This document shows, piece after piece, positions 16,606-25,249 of a DNA stretch of 60,659 nt (positions within the stretch are counted from its first letter, which is position 1; every line of letters begins with the position of its first letter). The position numbers and the translations under genes were made by a program. The notes beneath the pieces are model-generated. The model was given only the letters and a program-made list of their open reading frames with translations, ran no database searches and was not told where the DNA came from. The stretch is from Clostridia bacterium (lineage in GTDB: Bacteria; Bacillota; Peptococcia; DRI-13; UBA5745), in contig JAHDPO010000042.1 of assembly GCA_018434325.1 (NCBI GenBank), forward strand, positions 1-60,659. The letters run 5' to 3'.

Positions 16606-17927
16606 TCTGCCTTGCGATGATAACGGCCTTGCTGTACTATCTGATATTTATCATTTACTACCAATATCTTTTCCCCGCAAAGGGAAGTAAATTTCCTCAG
16701 ATTTTGCTGACTTTGTCCGGTGTTATTGCATCTTATTTATGTTTGAGTACCTGGAACCTGCTCCTGCTCAATTTCCCTGTCATCATAATGGTCATGGCTG
16801 TAGGGCTCCGGTTTTCAACCGGAATGAACTGGCTCCAGGCCTCCTACGGCGGCTTTGCTTCTGCAATAACCGCTTACTGTTTCCGAGGAATCTTTACTGC
16901 CGTGATTGCGCTTCTTCACAATGGCTGCGATTTTTTGTATAATGCCGACGTTTATTATACTATGACCCTTTTTGCTCTCCCGGCTTCGATTCTGTTCCGC
17001 TATCTCCTGCGCAGAACGATCCTTTCCGATGACAAACTCATACAATTTCTGAATAACGACAGCCAGCTCAAACTTGTTGTTGTATATGAATTGGCGGCCG
17101 TGGTCAATCTGGTTGTTATTGACTTCGGGCGTTATTTATCGCCGAACAGCAACTGGTACATGACAATTGCCCTGGGGGCATGTGTGCTGACTTTTTTTAT
17201 GCTTGTCTATGTAGTTTACCAGTCTATCCGGGGCACAGAACTGCTGGAATACCAGTGGAGAACAAAAGCGCTGGAAGAGCAGTATTACCGGCAGCTGCAG
17301 CATTATAAATCGTACCAGAAATACACAGAAAGCTTCCGGGCCTTCAGGCATGACTATAAATCTATGATAGTGTCGCTTAAGTCATTGATTCGGGCAGATG
17401 ACAATGAAAAAGCCGTTCAGCTGATTGACGATATTTACGACGATATGCAAAGAAAGGTGCAAATTCAAAAAAAATATTCCGATAATGTGATCCTGGACGC
17501 AATGCTGCAGGATCTGGCGAACATTTGCGCAGAAAAGGAAATTCGCTTTTCCTTTAATGTTTTTGCTCCGCGGAACACAAGGCTGTCTCTTTTGGATTCG
17601 ATTCGCGTTTTCTCCAATATCGCCAATAATGCTGTCGAGGCCTGCGAAAAAGTTCCTGTGGACGATAGATTTATTGAAATTGCCAGCGGGAATGATCAGC
17701 ATTGGGTTACTCTGGAGGCAGTCAATTCCTATAATGGCAAGGCAATTGTACAAAATGAAAAGCTTGTGACAACAAAACCAGAGAAGCACAACCATGGCCT
17801 GGGATTGGGCATTGTAAAGGAGATTGCCGAAAATATGGGCGGATTTGTGATTTATGATACGGATACAGAAAACCGAATCTTTTCAATCCGCATTCATATT
17901 CCTCATGATCAAGAGGAAAGCAAATAA
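16602..17927 (+). CDS. GHKL-type sensor histidine kinase (AgrC-like)
   Basis: 441-aa membrane sensor. About six hydrophobic segments fill residues 1-210, followed by a coiled linker, a phospho-acceptor box FRAFRHDYKSMI (His near 250) and a GHKL ATPase domain (N box NIANNAVEACEK, G box HGLGLGIVKEIAENMGG). This matches AgrC/ComD-like quorum or peptide sensors. Translationally coupled (ATGA overlap) to the LytTR regulator. Signal and targets unknown. Confidence 0.9.
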   Translation: MICLAMITALLYYLIFIIYYQYLFPAKGSKFPQILLTLSGVIASYLCLSTWNLLLLNFPVIIMVMAVGLRFSTGMNWLQASYGGFASAITAYCFRGIFTAVIALLHNGCDFLYNADVYYTMTLFALPASILFRYLLRRTILSDDKLIQFLNNDSQLKLVVVYELAAVVNLVVIDFGRYLSPNSNWYMTIALGACVLTFFMLVYVVYQSIRGTELLEYQWRTKALEEQYYRQLQHYKSYQKYTESFRAFRHDYKSMIVSLKSLIRADDNEKAVQLIDDIYDDMQRKVQIQKKYSDNVILDAMLQDLANICAEKEIRFSFNVFAPRNTRLSLLDSIRVFSNIANNAVEACEKVPVDDRFIEIASGNDQHWVTLEAVNSYNGKAIVQNEKLVTTKPEKHNHGLGLGIVKEIAENMGGFVIYDTDTENRIFSIRIHIPHDQEESK

Positions 17928-17936
17928 TTTCTATCT

Positions 17937-19022
17937 TTATCCTGCCGGATGACGTTTCGGCGCCTTTATTTCAGCCCCAATCCAGATAACGACAGGGATC
18001 AACAGCTGAAAGGGGATTGCGGCATACTGGTAGACCCATACGAGGTCAAACATCTCAAAGGCGTTATTAAAAACCAGTGCGCCGATGGCCAGCACAAGCA
18101 GGCCGGTGGGGATCAAGAGCTTTTTGTAGTCGTCCGCCCTAAGCAGCCTGGCGATTCCCATGGCTGCCCCGGACAGAAACAGCGCCATTTTTGTGATGCC
18201 GAGAAGAATATAAACAAAAGAAATGGAACTCTCGATTCTTTCAAAGAATTTCCCAACCTCAATAATGCGCACGGCCATATAGGTGGAAAACTTGGCGGAA
18301 TTCTCCAGATCGGCGCCAAGGATAAAAATGTTGCGCAATATGATAAGCGCAAAAAGGCCGACACCCAGTATGACGCCCGGCAGGTATATCCGGTAAGCGC
18401 TGCGGTCTTTTTTTCTATTGCTTAGTATGATCATCATCATAACCGTTTCACCCACAGCGATACTCCCCAGCGCAAAGGAATTGGACAGGATAGCTCCGGG
18501 AGTATGGTTCATGACCGGCAGGATATGAGCTGGATCCATAATATTTAATGAAAATAAAATCGTAATGACGATATTTATACTGATAACGGTGCAGATTATG
18601 CTGGACCATCGTCCCAATACGGAAAATCCCTGCTTGGCAATATACAGCACCGTAAGCATCAATACGATCATGATGGCAATAGGGGGCGTGTTCTTCAGGG
18701 CGATCACAACGGTAAACTCAGTAAAATTTCTTAGCTGCAGCGCCGTGGCGATTAAAGCGTAACAGGCCATAGGCAAGATAATGAATACGCTTCCCAACCG
18801 GCCAAACAGGGTCTCCATTATGCTGAACAGATCTTCTTCTGGGAAAAGCGTGCAGATTCTAGAATATACCAGAATCGCGGGGAGATAGATCACTGCCATG
18901 AGCAGAACAGAGATCCAGGTATCCTGCATAACGGTAAAAGCGCCGTTCACCAATGACCCGCAAATAATCATGATAATGAGCAGGCACCGCAGATTCCAGG
19001 GCGTCAATTTTTCAGATTCCAT
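17937..19022 (-). CDS. Spore germinant receptor B subunit (GerAB/GerKB-type permease), receptor 1
   Basis: 361 aa, about ten membrane helices, of the endospore germination permease family related to amino-acid/polyamine transporters. It forms the transmembrane ligand-sensing part of a GerA-type receptor in the spore inner membrane. ATG at 19022 is preceded by AAGGAG. It is the last gene of the minus-strand order A-C-B, about 30 nt after the C gene. It faces the sensor-kinase gene convergently with only 9 nt between. Confidence 0.93.
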   Translation of the reverse strand: MESEKLTPWNLRCLLIIMIICGSLVNGAFTVMQDTWISVLLMAVIYLPAILVYSRICTLFPEEDLFSIMETLFGRLGSVFIILPMACYALIATALQLRNFTEFTVVIALKNTPPIAIMIVLMLTVLYIAKQGFSVLGRWSSIICTVISINIVITILFSLNIMDPAHILPVMNHTPGAILSNSFALGSIAVGETVMMMIILSNRKKDRSAYRIYLPGVILGVGLFALIILRNIFILGADLENSAKFSTYMAVRIIEVGKFFERIESSISFVYILLGITKMALFLSGAAMGIARLLRADDYKKLLIPTGLLVLAIGALVFNNAFEMFDLVWVYQYAAIPFQLLIPVVIWIGAEIKAPKRHPAG

Positions 19023-19051
19023 ATAGCTAACTCCTTTGGCTGACGCCTATG

Positions 19052-20185
19052 CTAATAATCCTTCAGTACGCCGGCAGATTGAATTTTCGCATCGACCTTT
19101 ATCTGAATATCGGCATTTTGAAACAGTTCGTTCCAATCATCTTCAATGGCCACCCAGAGATCGGGCGTTTTCTGGTACAGCTGCCGTCCAAATCCAAAGA
19201 TATCAATCTTATTCTGGTTCTGTACCTCTTTGAAAAAGCCGGCAATGCTTGTCTGCAAAAATTCAGCCGTCTGCTGTTCCAGGGCTTTACGCTGGCTTGC
19301 CTGAGATATGCTTAATTGTGATTTGATCTCCATGACATTGAGCTTTATATCAATGGATAGGGCGACGAAGGCCTGTCCGTCTTGAACGGAAACATCAACA
19401 TTTGTTTTGCAGTCTTTAATCTCCAGAGAAACGCTGTCATCGGAACGGCTTACCGGAAATGAGATTACGCCGCCCTTCACCTCATTTTTAAAGAACAGAT
19501 AGTAAATACTGTTCTTTGAAGGCAGAAATCCGATAAGCTTATCGCCCTCAAACAGGGCGATTCCATTGCCCTCGACTACCGTTTCATCATCATTTTGGAC
19601 GCAGTGTACCGCGGGAAGCGTCAAAGAATTGCCCGTTCCCTTGATGGCGTTATAGGCTTTGTACAGCGGCATGTTTACCGTTGCCGCGGTCACCCGGTTA
19701 TCCTCTTCAACCATATCATGAATCTCATAGGATATGATTTTGGAGTCGATTCCTTCGGCAAGGAGTATAGCCTTCGCTGTTTCCTCCTGTGAGATAACAA
19801 CGCTCATGGTCTCACGGGGTTCCCCATCCCGCAGCATCTCCTCCAGGATAACGGAGACGCCTTCGGTTTCGGCGATTTGCCGGCTGATCACCAGCGTTTG
19901 CATATTGCCGCCATACAGCTTGTTGATCAGCCGTTTTTTGGAATTACGAATGGCGTTAAATAAGGTTTCTCCCTCGGCTTCCACATATTTTGCACCGAGA
20001 TCTCCTTCCTTGGCAGAACCATGGGTATCCACAATTTCTATAGTCAGCCGATAGACCCCGGACGTGTCCTTATCCACAGCGATTCCGGTTACGATATCAA
20101 TCTCATCCAGACCCCGATAATCCCAGCATCCGCTCAACGATGCGCAACATAACAAAACCAATGCACAGGCGATAAGATGCTTCAT
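19052..20185 (-). CDS. Spore germinant receptor C subunit lipoprotein (GerAC family), receptor 1
   Basis: 377-aa lipoprotein of the Ger(x)C family. Signal peptide with lipobox SLSGC (C20), then the family hallmark WDYRGLDEIDIVTGIAVDKD. I set the start at ATG 20185 (GGAGGG upstream), which overlaps the A gene stop by 4 nt (ATGA); a longer in-frame extension to 20263 runs inside the A gene and is unlikely. It should be anchored to the outer face of the spore inner membrane and needed for assembly or function of the receptor. Confidence 0.93.
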   Translation of the reverse strand: MKHLIACALVLLCCASLSGCWDYRGLDEIDIVTGIAVDKDTSGVYRLTIEIVDTHGSAKEGDLGAKYVEAEGETLFNAIRNSKKRLINKLYGGNMQTLVISRQIAETEGVSVILEEMLRDGEPRETMSVVISQEETAKAILLAEGIDSKIISYEIHDMVEEDNRVTAATVNMPLYKAYNAIKGTGNSLTLPAVHCVQNDDETVVEGNGIALFEGDKLIGFLPSKNSIYYLFFKNEVKGGVISFPVSRSDDSVSLEIKDCKTNVDVSVQDGQAFVALSIDIKLNVMEIKSQLSISQASQRKALEQQTAEFLQTSIAGFFKEVQNQNKIDIFGFGRQLYQKTPDLWVAIEDDWNELFQNADIQIKVDAKIQSAGVLKDY

Positions 20186-21732
20186 TGCTGTCCCTCCGGA
20201 TGATCCTTTTGCCGCACGACATTCTTCGCAAGCTGCTGCGGGCGCAGAATCATGTTGCGCCATGGCGCTCGAATCACCGTATCTTTTAGGCCCTGAAAAT
20301 GCAGTTTCCGGCCTGATGACAGCTGCCAGACGCCAAAGGACTTAAGACCCAAAACGTGAGCCAGCAAAAAGGCGACGCCGACAGTCACGCCTAAGAAACC
20401 CAGACAGGATGCCAGCAGCAATATCCCAAATCGAAGAAGGAGAATGGGAGCGTTCATTTTAGGAACCAGCAGGCTGGTAATACCCGACATGGCAACAATG
20501 ATAATCATGGGTGCGGCGATCAGCTTGGCCTCCACTGCGGCTTGTCCCACCACCAGGGCGCCGACGATGCTCAGTGCTTGCCCGACGTTTGTCTGCATCC
20601 GAATGGCCGTTTCACGGAGGATTTCAAAGACGACAAGCATGATCAGCGCTTCAAGGGCAGCCGGGAGCGGAACCCCTTGCCGCTCGTTGGCGATACTGAT
20701 GAGCAGCGGCGCCGGCAGCATTTCCTGATGATAGGCTACAATCGCAATGTAAATGGCGGGCACCAGGATGGTAATAAAGAACCCTAAAATCCTGAGGCCT
20801 CGGGTAAAGGTCGTGTAGTAAAAACTCAGATAATAGTCTTCGTTGCTCTGGAAGTTCTCAATAAACAGATAGGGCAGTGTCAAGACTACGGGGGTTCCAT
20901 CCACAAATACGGCGATACGTCCCTCCAGCAGTTTGGCGGCCACCACGTCAGGGCGCTCGGTATATCCTGTGGAACGAAATGGCGACCAGGCGTTATCACG
21001 GATCAATTCGTTAACGTAGTTGGCGTCCAAAATGCCGTCTATATCGATGCAGTCAAGCCGCTTATAAAGCTGCTGAACGATTTCAGGATCAACGATGCCT
21101 TCCAAATAAGCGATACAGAGCTGGGTATTCGTCTGCTTGCCCAGCGTGTAATAACGCATTTTAAGCTTCTCGCTTCTGAGCTTACGCTGGACCATCGCCA
21201 GGTTGGTCATCATAACCTCGGTAAACCCTTCCCTGGGTCCGCTGAGGATTTTCTCGCCCTCTGGCTCGGAAACGGCTCTGGCGGGAAAGTTCTTTGTGCT
21301 GAAAAGTATGGACTCAGCGACGCCTTCCGCCAGCAAAAGCGTGTCGCCACAGGTTATGTTCTGAATGATCTCATCCAGATCTTTGGTTTTTTTAGCGCCG
21401 TTGATCTGCAAAACCCTTGTGAGCAGCGTATCGGCAGTCAGTTTTTCCAACTCGAATTCATCTATTTTCATCAAAGGGCGGATCAAAAAATTATCGATCA
21501 GCGACGCGTCCGCCAGTCCATCACAAAAGATAAGGCAGATCCGCATCGGTTCCCGGCCGCCCACCGAAAGCTCCCGAAATTCGATGGGGTCATTATCCCG
21601 GAACACAGTTTTCAGGCGGGTAAGGGTTTCCTGATAGCTTTCAGAGACCTCTTCGATTTTTTCATGAGGGAACATTTCCTGAAAAATTTCCTGTGTTTTT
21701 CGCTTTCCTCTTTTGTCGAAAAAACTAAACAT
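20182..21732 (-). CDS. Spore germinant receptor A subunit (GerAA/GerKA type), receptor 1
   Basis: About 516 aa. A hydrophilic N-terminal domain (~1-280) is followed by about five membrane helices and a short cytoplasmic tail, as in GerAA. Family blocks include DGTPVVLTLPYLFIENFQSNEDYY and ILRETAIRMQTNVGQALSIVGALVVGQAAVEA. ATG 21732 is chosen because GAGG lies 7 nt upstream; ATG 21738 and an upstream GTG at 21783 are alternatives. First gene of receptor operon 1. Confidence 0.93.
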   Translation of the reverse strand: MFSFFDKRGKRKTQEIFQEMFPHEKIEEVSESYQETLTRLKTVFRDNDPIEFRELSVGGREPMRICLIFCDGLADASLIDNFLIRPLMKIDEFELEKLTADTLLTRVLQINGAKKTKDLDEIIQNITCGDTLLLAEGVAESILFSTKNFPARAVSEPEGEKILSGPREGFTEVMMTNLAMVQRKLRSEKLKMRYYTLGKQTNTQLCIAYLEGIVDPEIVQQLYKRLDCIDIDGILDANYVNELIRDNAWSPFRSTGYTERPDVVAAKLLEGRIAVFVDGTPVVLTLPYLFIENFQSNEDYYLSFYYTTFTRGLRILGFFITILVPAIYIAIVAYHQEMLPAPLLISIANERQGVPLPAALEALIMLVVFEILRETAIRMQTNVGQALSIVGALVVGQAAVEAKLIAAPMIIIVAMSGITSLLVPKMNAPILLLRFGILLLASCLGFLGVTVGVAFLLAHVLGLKSFGVWQLSSGRKLHFQGLKDTVIRAPWRNMILRPQQLAKNVVRQKDHPEGQQ

Positions 21733-22140
21733 TGCCATGCCTCGTTTCCCAAGTATAGTTTTATTGTCGGCGAATATAACCAATTATATACTCGGTGGCA
21801 GCACTGTTCGGGGCGGCAAACTGCCTATTTGCGACGTAAATAAATCATACAAAAAGTCATGATGAGATGATCATGTACTGCCTGGGTGCGGGCCTTGAAT
21901 GCGGGTCTTTATCTGGAACAGAACCAGTTCTCGGATGCATGGGGCTGCCAATCAAGACCACACTTGCCTCACCGATGAGAAACTGGGTGTTGGCGCTGCT
22001 GCTGATGGGGCAGTCAGGGCAAGGGCGCTGGGGCTGCTGCTGATGGGGCAGGCAGGGCAAGAGAGCTGGGGCTGACTGAGTGAAGGGAAGAAAAGCACGG
22101 ATGGCCTGGCTTACGGAAGTTGGGTCGGCGGTACGATTTA
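21733..22140. other. Gene-free region upstream of germinant receptor 1
   Basis: No convincing gene. It holds a 28-bp motif at 21811-21838 (GGGCGGCAAACTG, then ATTTGCG-CGTA) that recurs at 23491-23518, and two adjacent 38-bp copies of a GCTGCTGCTGATGGGGCA-type repeat at 21995-22070. A -10-like CTATACTT on the minus strand near 21750 could be part of a forespore promoter, but the -35 is weak. Confidence 0.45.
21995..22070. repeat. Two tandem copies of a 38-bp repeat
   Basis: Copies 21995-22032 and 22033-22070 share GCTGCTGCTGATGGGGCA and GCAGGGCAAG blocks with few differences. No supported gene spans them. Confidence 0.7.
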
Positions 22141-22150
22141 AATATTATAA

Positions 22151-22202
22151 AATTCAAGGAAGAGCTGGGCAGAATATTATCCGCCCAGCTCTTCCTTGAA
22201 TT
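22151..22202 (-). terminator. 20-bp perfect hairpin downstream of the collagen-like gene
   Basis: Perfect 20-bp arms at 22151-22170 and 22183-22202 around a 12-nt loop. On the minus strand it is followed by an A/T-rich TTTATAATATTT, so it probably terminates or protects the 3' end of the collagen-like transcript. Confidence 0.7.
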
Positions 22203-22272
22203 GTTCGATTATCCATTAGCTCAAAGTGGGCCGGTGGGACCAATAGGTCCGGCATTTTAGGGAAAGGAAGAA

Positions 22273-23349
22273 TCAGACGCCCAGCCTTATCATACTTAGA
22301 TTGGCGTTTGTGCCCGGTCCAAACAGGATATCTCCACCGGTGGCGCTCGACAGTGCCAGAGTCAGCACATCGCCTGCTGCTAAGATAACAATACTGCTAA
22401 GGGTAATAATTTCAAAATCGGCGGTTAAAACGGTCGAGGTGATCAGAGACGGTTGCGAAAAATCTCCGTTGACTTCAACGCCAGCCGTGATGTCGAAGCT
22501 ACCGCTTGTGCTTTGCAACAGAAGAAAGAATTCAATACGGTAGTATCCGGCAATATCAATAACGACGCTGTTTGTTCCCGGGGTTACGTTGACGTTTTCC
22601 ATGTTTTCTTCCAGTGCAACGCCCGCTGTACCGCCCGGGTCGATAGCAATGATTTGAATAGCGTCGTTGTATAGGCCGCCGAATGCTATGACGGCTTCGG
22701 GGCCGGTTGGGCCGGTTGGGCCGGTTGGGCCGTCAGCGCCTGTGGCGCCGGTTGGGCCAGTGGGGCCGGTAGCGCCGTCAGCACCAGTGGGACCGGTTGG
22801 GCCAGTGGGGCCGGTAGCGCCGTCAGCGCCAGTTGGGCCAGTGGGGCCGGTAGCGCCAGTTGGGCCGGTTGGGCCAGTGGCACCGGTAGCGCCGTCAGCA
22901 CCAGTGGCGCCGGTTGGGCCAGTGGGGCCAGTGGGGCCGTCAGCGCCAGTTGAGCCAGTGGCACCAGTTGGGCCGGTAGCACCTGTGGCGCCGGTTGCAC
23001 CAGTTGCGCCGGCGGGCCCCTGTGCACCGGCAGGGCCGGCGGGCCCCTGTGCACCGGCAGGACCAGCTTCACCCTGGGCTCCTGTGGGGCCAGGCACACC
23101 AGCGGGCCCTTGTGGGCCGGCAGGGCCGGCGAGCCCCTGCGCACCGGCAGGACCGGCTATACCTTGAGGCCCTGTAGGGCCAGGCACGCCAGCGGGTCCT
23201 TGTGCACCGGCAGGACCAGGAACGCCTTGGGGGCCGGCAGGTCCGGCTTCGCCTTGCGGCCCGGGAATACAACAATAATGGCCTGTATTGCAGCAACAGC
23301 AGCCATAACTGGCATCACAATTATTGCATCTATAGTTAGAGGGATCCAT
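22273..23349 (-). CDS. Collagen-like triple-helix repeat protein, probable spore-surface (BclA-like) protein
   Basis: About 358 aa. A short Cys-rich head (C8, C11, C17-C20, C26-C27) precedes roughly 62 G-X-Y triplets at ~30-217 (first [11 protein letters not shown] types, then [10 protein letters not shown] types), then a ~140-residue C-terminal domain (AFGGLYNDA... NLSMIRLGV) resembling the BclA/C1q-like trimerisation domain. Start ATG 23349 has AAGGTGAT upstream; the longer in-frame extension to 23499 would include the promoter. A sigma-K-type promoter sits 41 nt upstream, supporting a mother-cell-expressed exosporium or coat filament protein. The head Cys could form disulfides or bind metal (inference). 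Confidence 0.9.
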   Translation of the reverse strand: MDPSNYRCNNCDASYGCCCCNTGHYCCIPGPQGEAGPAGPQGVPGPAGAQGPAGVPGPTGPQGIAGPAGAQGLAGPAGPQGPAGVPGPTGAQGEAGPAGAQGPAGPAGAQGPAGATGATGATGATGPTGATGSTGADGPTGPTGPTGATGADGATGATGPTGPTGATGPTGPTGADGATGPTGPTGPTGADGATGPTGPTGATGADGPTGPTGPTGPEAVIAFGGLYNDAIQIIAIDPGGTAGVALEENMENVNVTPGTNSVVIDIAGYYRIEFFLLLQSTSGSFDITAGVEVNGDFSQPSLITSTVLTADFEIITLSSIVILAAGDVLTLALSSATGGDILFGPGTNANLSMIRLGV

Positions 23350-23389
23350 ACAATCACCTTTCTGTGCGAAAATAAAATTATGCTCTGAG

Positions 23390-23419
23390 TATACTATGCC
23401 TAATTGAGTCGAATGGTGT
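23390..23419 (-). promoter_or_regulatory. Sigma-K-type promoter of the collagen-like gene
   Basis: On the minus strand: ACACC (plus 23415-23419), 16-nt spacer, CATAGTATA (plus 23390-23398), a full match to the CATA-N3-TA -10 and AC-type -35 known for sigma-K. It lies about 41 nt upstream of the start codon. Confidence 0.7.
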
Positions 23420-23490
23420 CTCAACTCTTCCCGAAGGGAGCCATAGCATAAGTTGACCCTCACGGACTCACTTGCCGAAGGGACTATTAA

Positions 23491-23518
23491 GGGCGTCAAA
23501 CTGTCAATTTGCGGCGTA
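23491..23518. promoter_or_regulatory. 28-bp motif shared with the region upstream of germinant receptor 1
   Basis: GGGCGTCAAACTG...ATTTGCGGCGTA matches 21811-21838 at 24 of 28 positions by eye. Both copies lie upstream of minus-strand spore genes (142 and 79 nt from the starts). It contains a weak dyad (CAAA/TTTG). Possible operator or a relic of a duplication. Confidence 0.4.
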
Positions 23519-23628
23519 GCTCTCTCATAAAGAGCCTGGGATTGATATAATTATTTATTAATTTAACCTCCTGCAAAATTAAACTATACATGCGAAGTCG
23601 CGCTCTGCCACAGGTTTTGGTTCAAGAA

Positions 23629-23673
23629 CTCCGCTTACCCGGTTGTGGAAGAATCATAACCGGGTAAGCGGAG
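23629..23673. repeat. 16-bp perfect hairpin next to repeat locus B
   Basis: Arms CTCCGCTTACCCGGTT at 23629-23644 and its inverted copy at 23658-23673 around 13 nt. No T-run on either strand. It ends 8 nt before the first motif of locus B. Confidence 0.7.
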
Positions 23674-23680
23674 GCCTGAT

Positions 23681-23949
23681 GCTCAAAATTTCAACTTTTG
23701 CACCCCAAACCCTAGCATTTGCTCAATTTTGCAAGTTTTGCACCCCATGTCTAATCACAGTTTTTGAGCAAAATTGCAAGTTTAAAGTGTCGGAGTACTA
23801 TTTTAGGGTCTGTATTTGGCTATACTTGGCTATATTTAGTGTTGCGATCAGGAGGCGGCCGCTATTCTGAAGGGACAGTACACTTTAAACCTGCAAAATT
23901 GAGCAGTGTGTGAGCCGCCGCGAAGGGTGATAAACCTGCAATTTGAGCA
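23681..23949. repeat. Palindromic repeat element, locus B
   Basis: Direct motif copies at 23681, 23721 and 23765 (40-44 bp apart) face inverted copies ending at 23905 and 23949. The inner palindrome spans 23765-23905: left arm TGAGCAAAATTGCAAG then TTTAAAGTGTC, right arm CACTTTAAACCTGCAAAATT then GAGCA. The core (GTATTTGGC repeated, TATATTTAGTG, GGAGGCGGCCGCTATTCTGAAG) closely matches locus C. It lies in the 738-bp gene-free stretch before the accessory block. Confidence 0.85.
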
Positions 23950-24087
23950 GCGGGCGAAGACAAGGAAAATCCTGATAAATATAGAATTGAATAAGTATAA
24001 TTGCGGAGGCCTTAAAAAACCGGATCCCCCCAAAATAAGCAGAATAATAAGCCGGAAAATTCTCACTTAAATAAGGAGTGGTGCAAG

Positions 24088-24294
24088 TTGAGTAAATACG
24101 ATCCGTTATGGGCGCATGTGCAAAAAAAGGGAGATCAATCATTCAAATTGACTTTTGATGAAATCAAAGATATTGCCGGAATACCAATTGACCATTCTTT
24201 TTTAAACTACAAAAAAGAATTGATGGCTTATGGTTATCAAGTAGGCAAAATATCGATGAAAGAGCAGACGGTTGTTTTCAATAAAATTAGCTAA
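24088..24294 (+). CDS. Small conserved hypothetical protein
   Basis: 68 aa, TTG start with AAGGAG 9 nt upstream. The sequence (SKYDPLWAHVQKKG, SFKLTFDEIKDIAGIPIDHSF, YGYQVGKIS) is a recognisable small protein found in many Firmicutes, without a known function. It is the first gene after repeat locus B. No membrane segment. Confidence 0.75.
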   Translation: MSKYDPLWAHVQKKGDQSFKLTFDEIKDIAGIPIDHSFLNYKKELMAYGYQVGKISMKEQTVVFNKIS

Positions 24295-24347
24295 TCGGCA
24301 GAAACTGCCGGTCAGCTGCCGTTATGGTATCAGAAAAGAGAGATAAA

Positions 24348-24743
24348 ATGAAAGAAGAGCTGATCGCACCCTGCGGCATGAATTGCCGTTTATGTTATGG
24401 GTATATCCGCCCGAAAGGTAAGTGTTCAGGTTGCCGAGCGCCGGATGAAAGTAAGCCGAAATCCTGTACCAGCTGCAAAATTGTGGTGTGCGAAAAACGT
24501 AAGCAAAACGGCTGGGAGACCTGCGCCCCCTGCGATTTGCACTGCCGGCGCCTGAAGCATCTGGATAAGCGGTACAGGGAGAAATACCACATGAGCATGA
24601 CGGAGAACCTGACGTTTATCAGAGAGAATGGAGTGCCTGCTTTTCTACAGCAACAGGAGGAACGATACCGCTGCCCCGCCTGCGGCGAAACGCTTTGCGT
24701 GCATAGGGCAGATTGTCCATCCTGCAAGGCGTTAGCGTGGTAA
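24348..24743 (+). CDS. DUF3795-like cysteine-rich protein
   Basis: About 131 aa beginning MKEELIAPCGMNC, the typical DUF3795 start. Many paired Cys (CGMNCRLC, CSGC, CTSCKIVVC, CAPCDLHC, CPACGETLC, CPSC) suggest a zinc-ribbon or metal-binding fold. An in-frame ATG at 24324 is a possible earlier start. Function unknown. Confidence 0.78.
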   Translation: MKEELIAPCGMNCRLCYGYIRPKGKCSGCRAPDESKPKSCTSCKIVVCEKRKQNGWETCAPCDLHCRRLKHLDKRYREKYHMSMTENLTFIRENGVPAFLQQQEERYRCPACGETLCVHRADCPSCKALAW

Positions 24744-24796
24744 AAGGAAAAAGTCCTGAGTTATTTTAGAATGAACATTGGGAGGTAAGCAAAAGG

Positions 24797-25234
24797 ATGA
24801 AGGACCCGGAAAAGACGATAGGAAACTTAATTGACAAGGCTTCCCTGACGCAGATCTGCTATATAGATGATGAAGGCTACCCAATCACAAAGGCCATGTT
24901 GAAGCCCAGGGAACGCGAAGGAATTAAAGTGTTCTGGTTTTCGACGAATACGTCATCAAACAAAGTAAAGTTCTTTAAGAGCAACCCCAATGCGAGCATT
25001 TATTTTGCAGATAAGCGTTTCTTCCGTGGCGTCAGCCTGGCCGGAACCGTTGAAGTACTGGAAACGGCTGAGGCAAAAGAGCGTATTTGGCAGAAAGGCG
25101 ACACCATGTATTACCGTGAAGGCGTCACGGATCCGGATTATTGCGTGCTGCGGTTCACAGCAACAAAAGGTCGTTTTTATAGCAACTTCAAATCCGAGGA
25201 TTTTGCTGTCTTTATGGATGAGCAAATAAAGTGA
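24797..25234 (+). CDS. Pyridoxamine 5'-phosphate oxidase family protein
   Basis: 145 aa with the split-barrel flavin-binding fold of the PPOX/general stress protein 26 group: ASLTQICYIDDEGYPITKAM, IKVFWFSTNTSSNKVKFFKSNPNASIYF, then FRGVSLAGTVEVLE. Probably binds FMN, F420 or heme; substrate unknown. GGAGGT precedes the ATG. Part of a same-strand run of small genes. Confidence 0.88.
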   Translation: MKDPEKTIGNLIDKASLTQICYIDDEGYPITKAMLKPREREGIKVFWFSTNTSSNKVKFFKSNPNASIYFADKRFFRGVSLAGTVEVLETAEAKERIWQKGDTMYYREGVTDPDYCVLRFTATKGRFYSNFKSEDFAVFMDEQIK

Positions 25235-25249
25235 AATAAGGAGGCCAAT

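Noticed and set aside
22667-23167. Long plus-strand frame of G/P/V/A repeats antisense to the collagen-like gene.
   Set aside because: It is the mirror of the G-X-Y codons on the minus strand, has no ribosome site, and the minus-strand gene has promoter, start and terminal domain.
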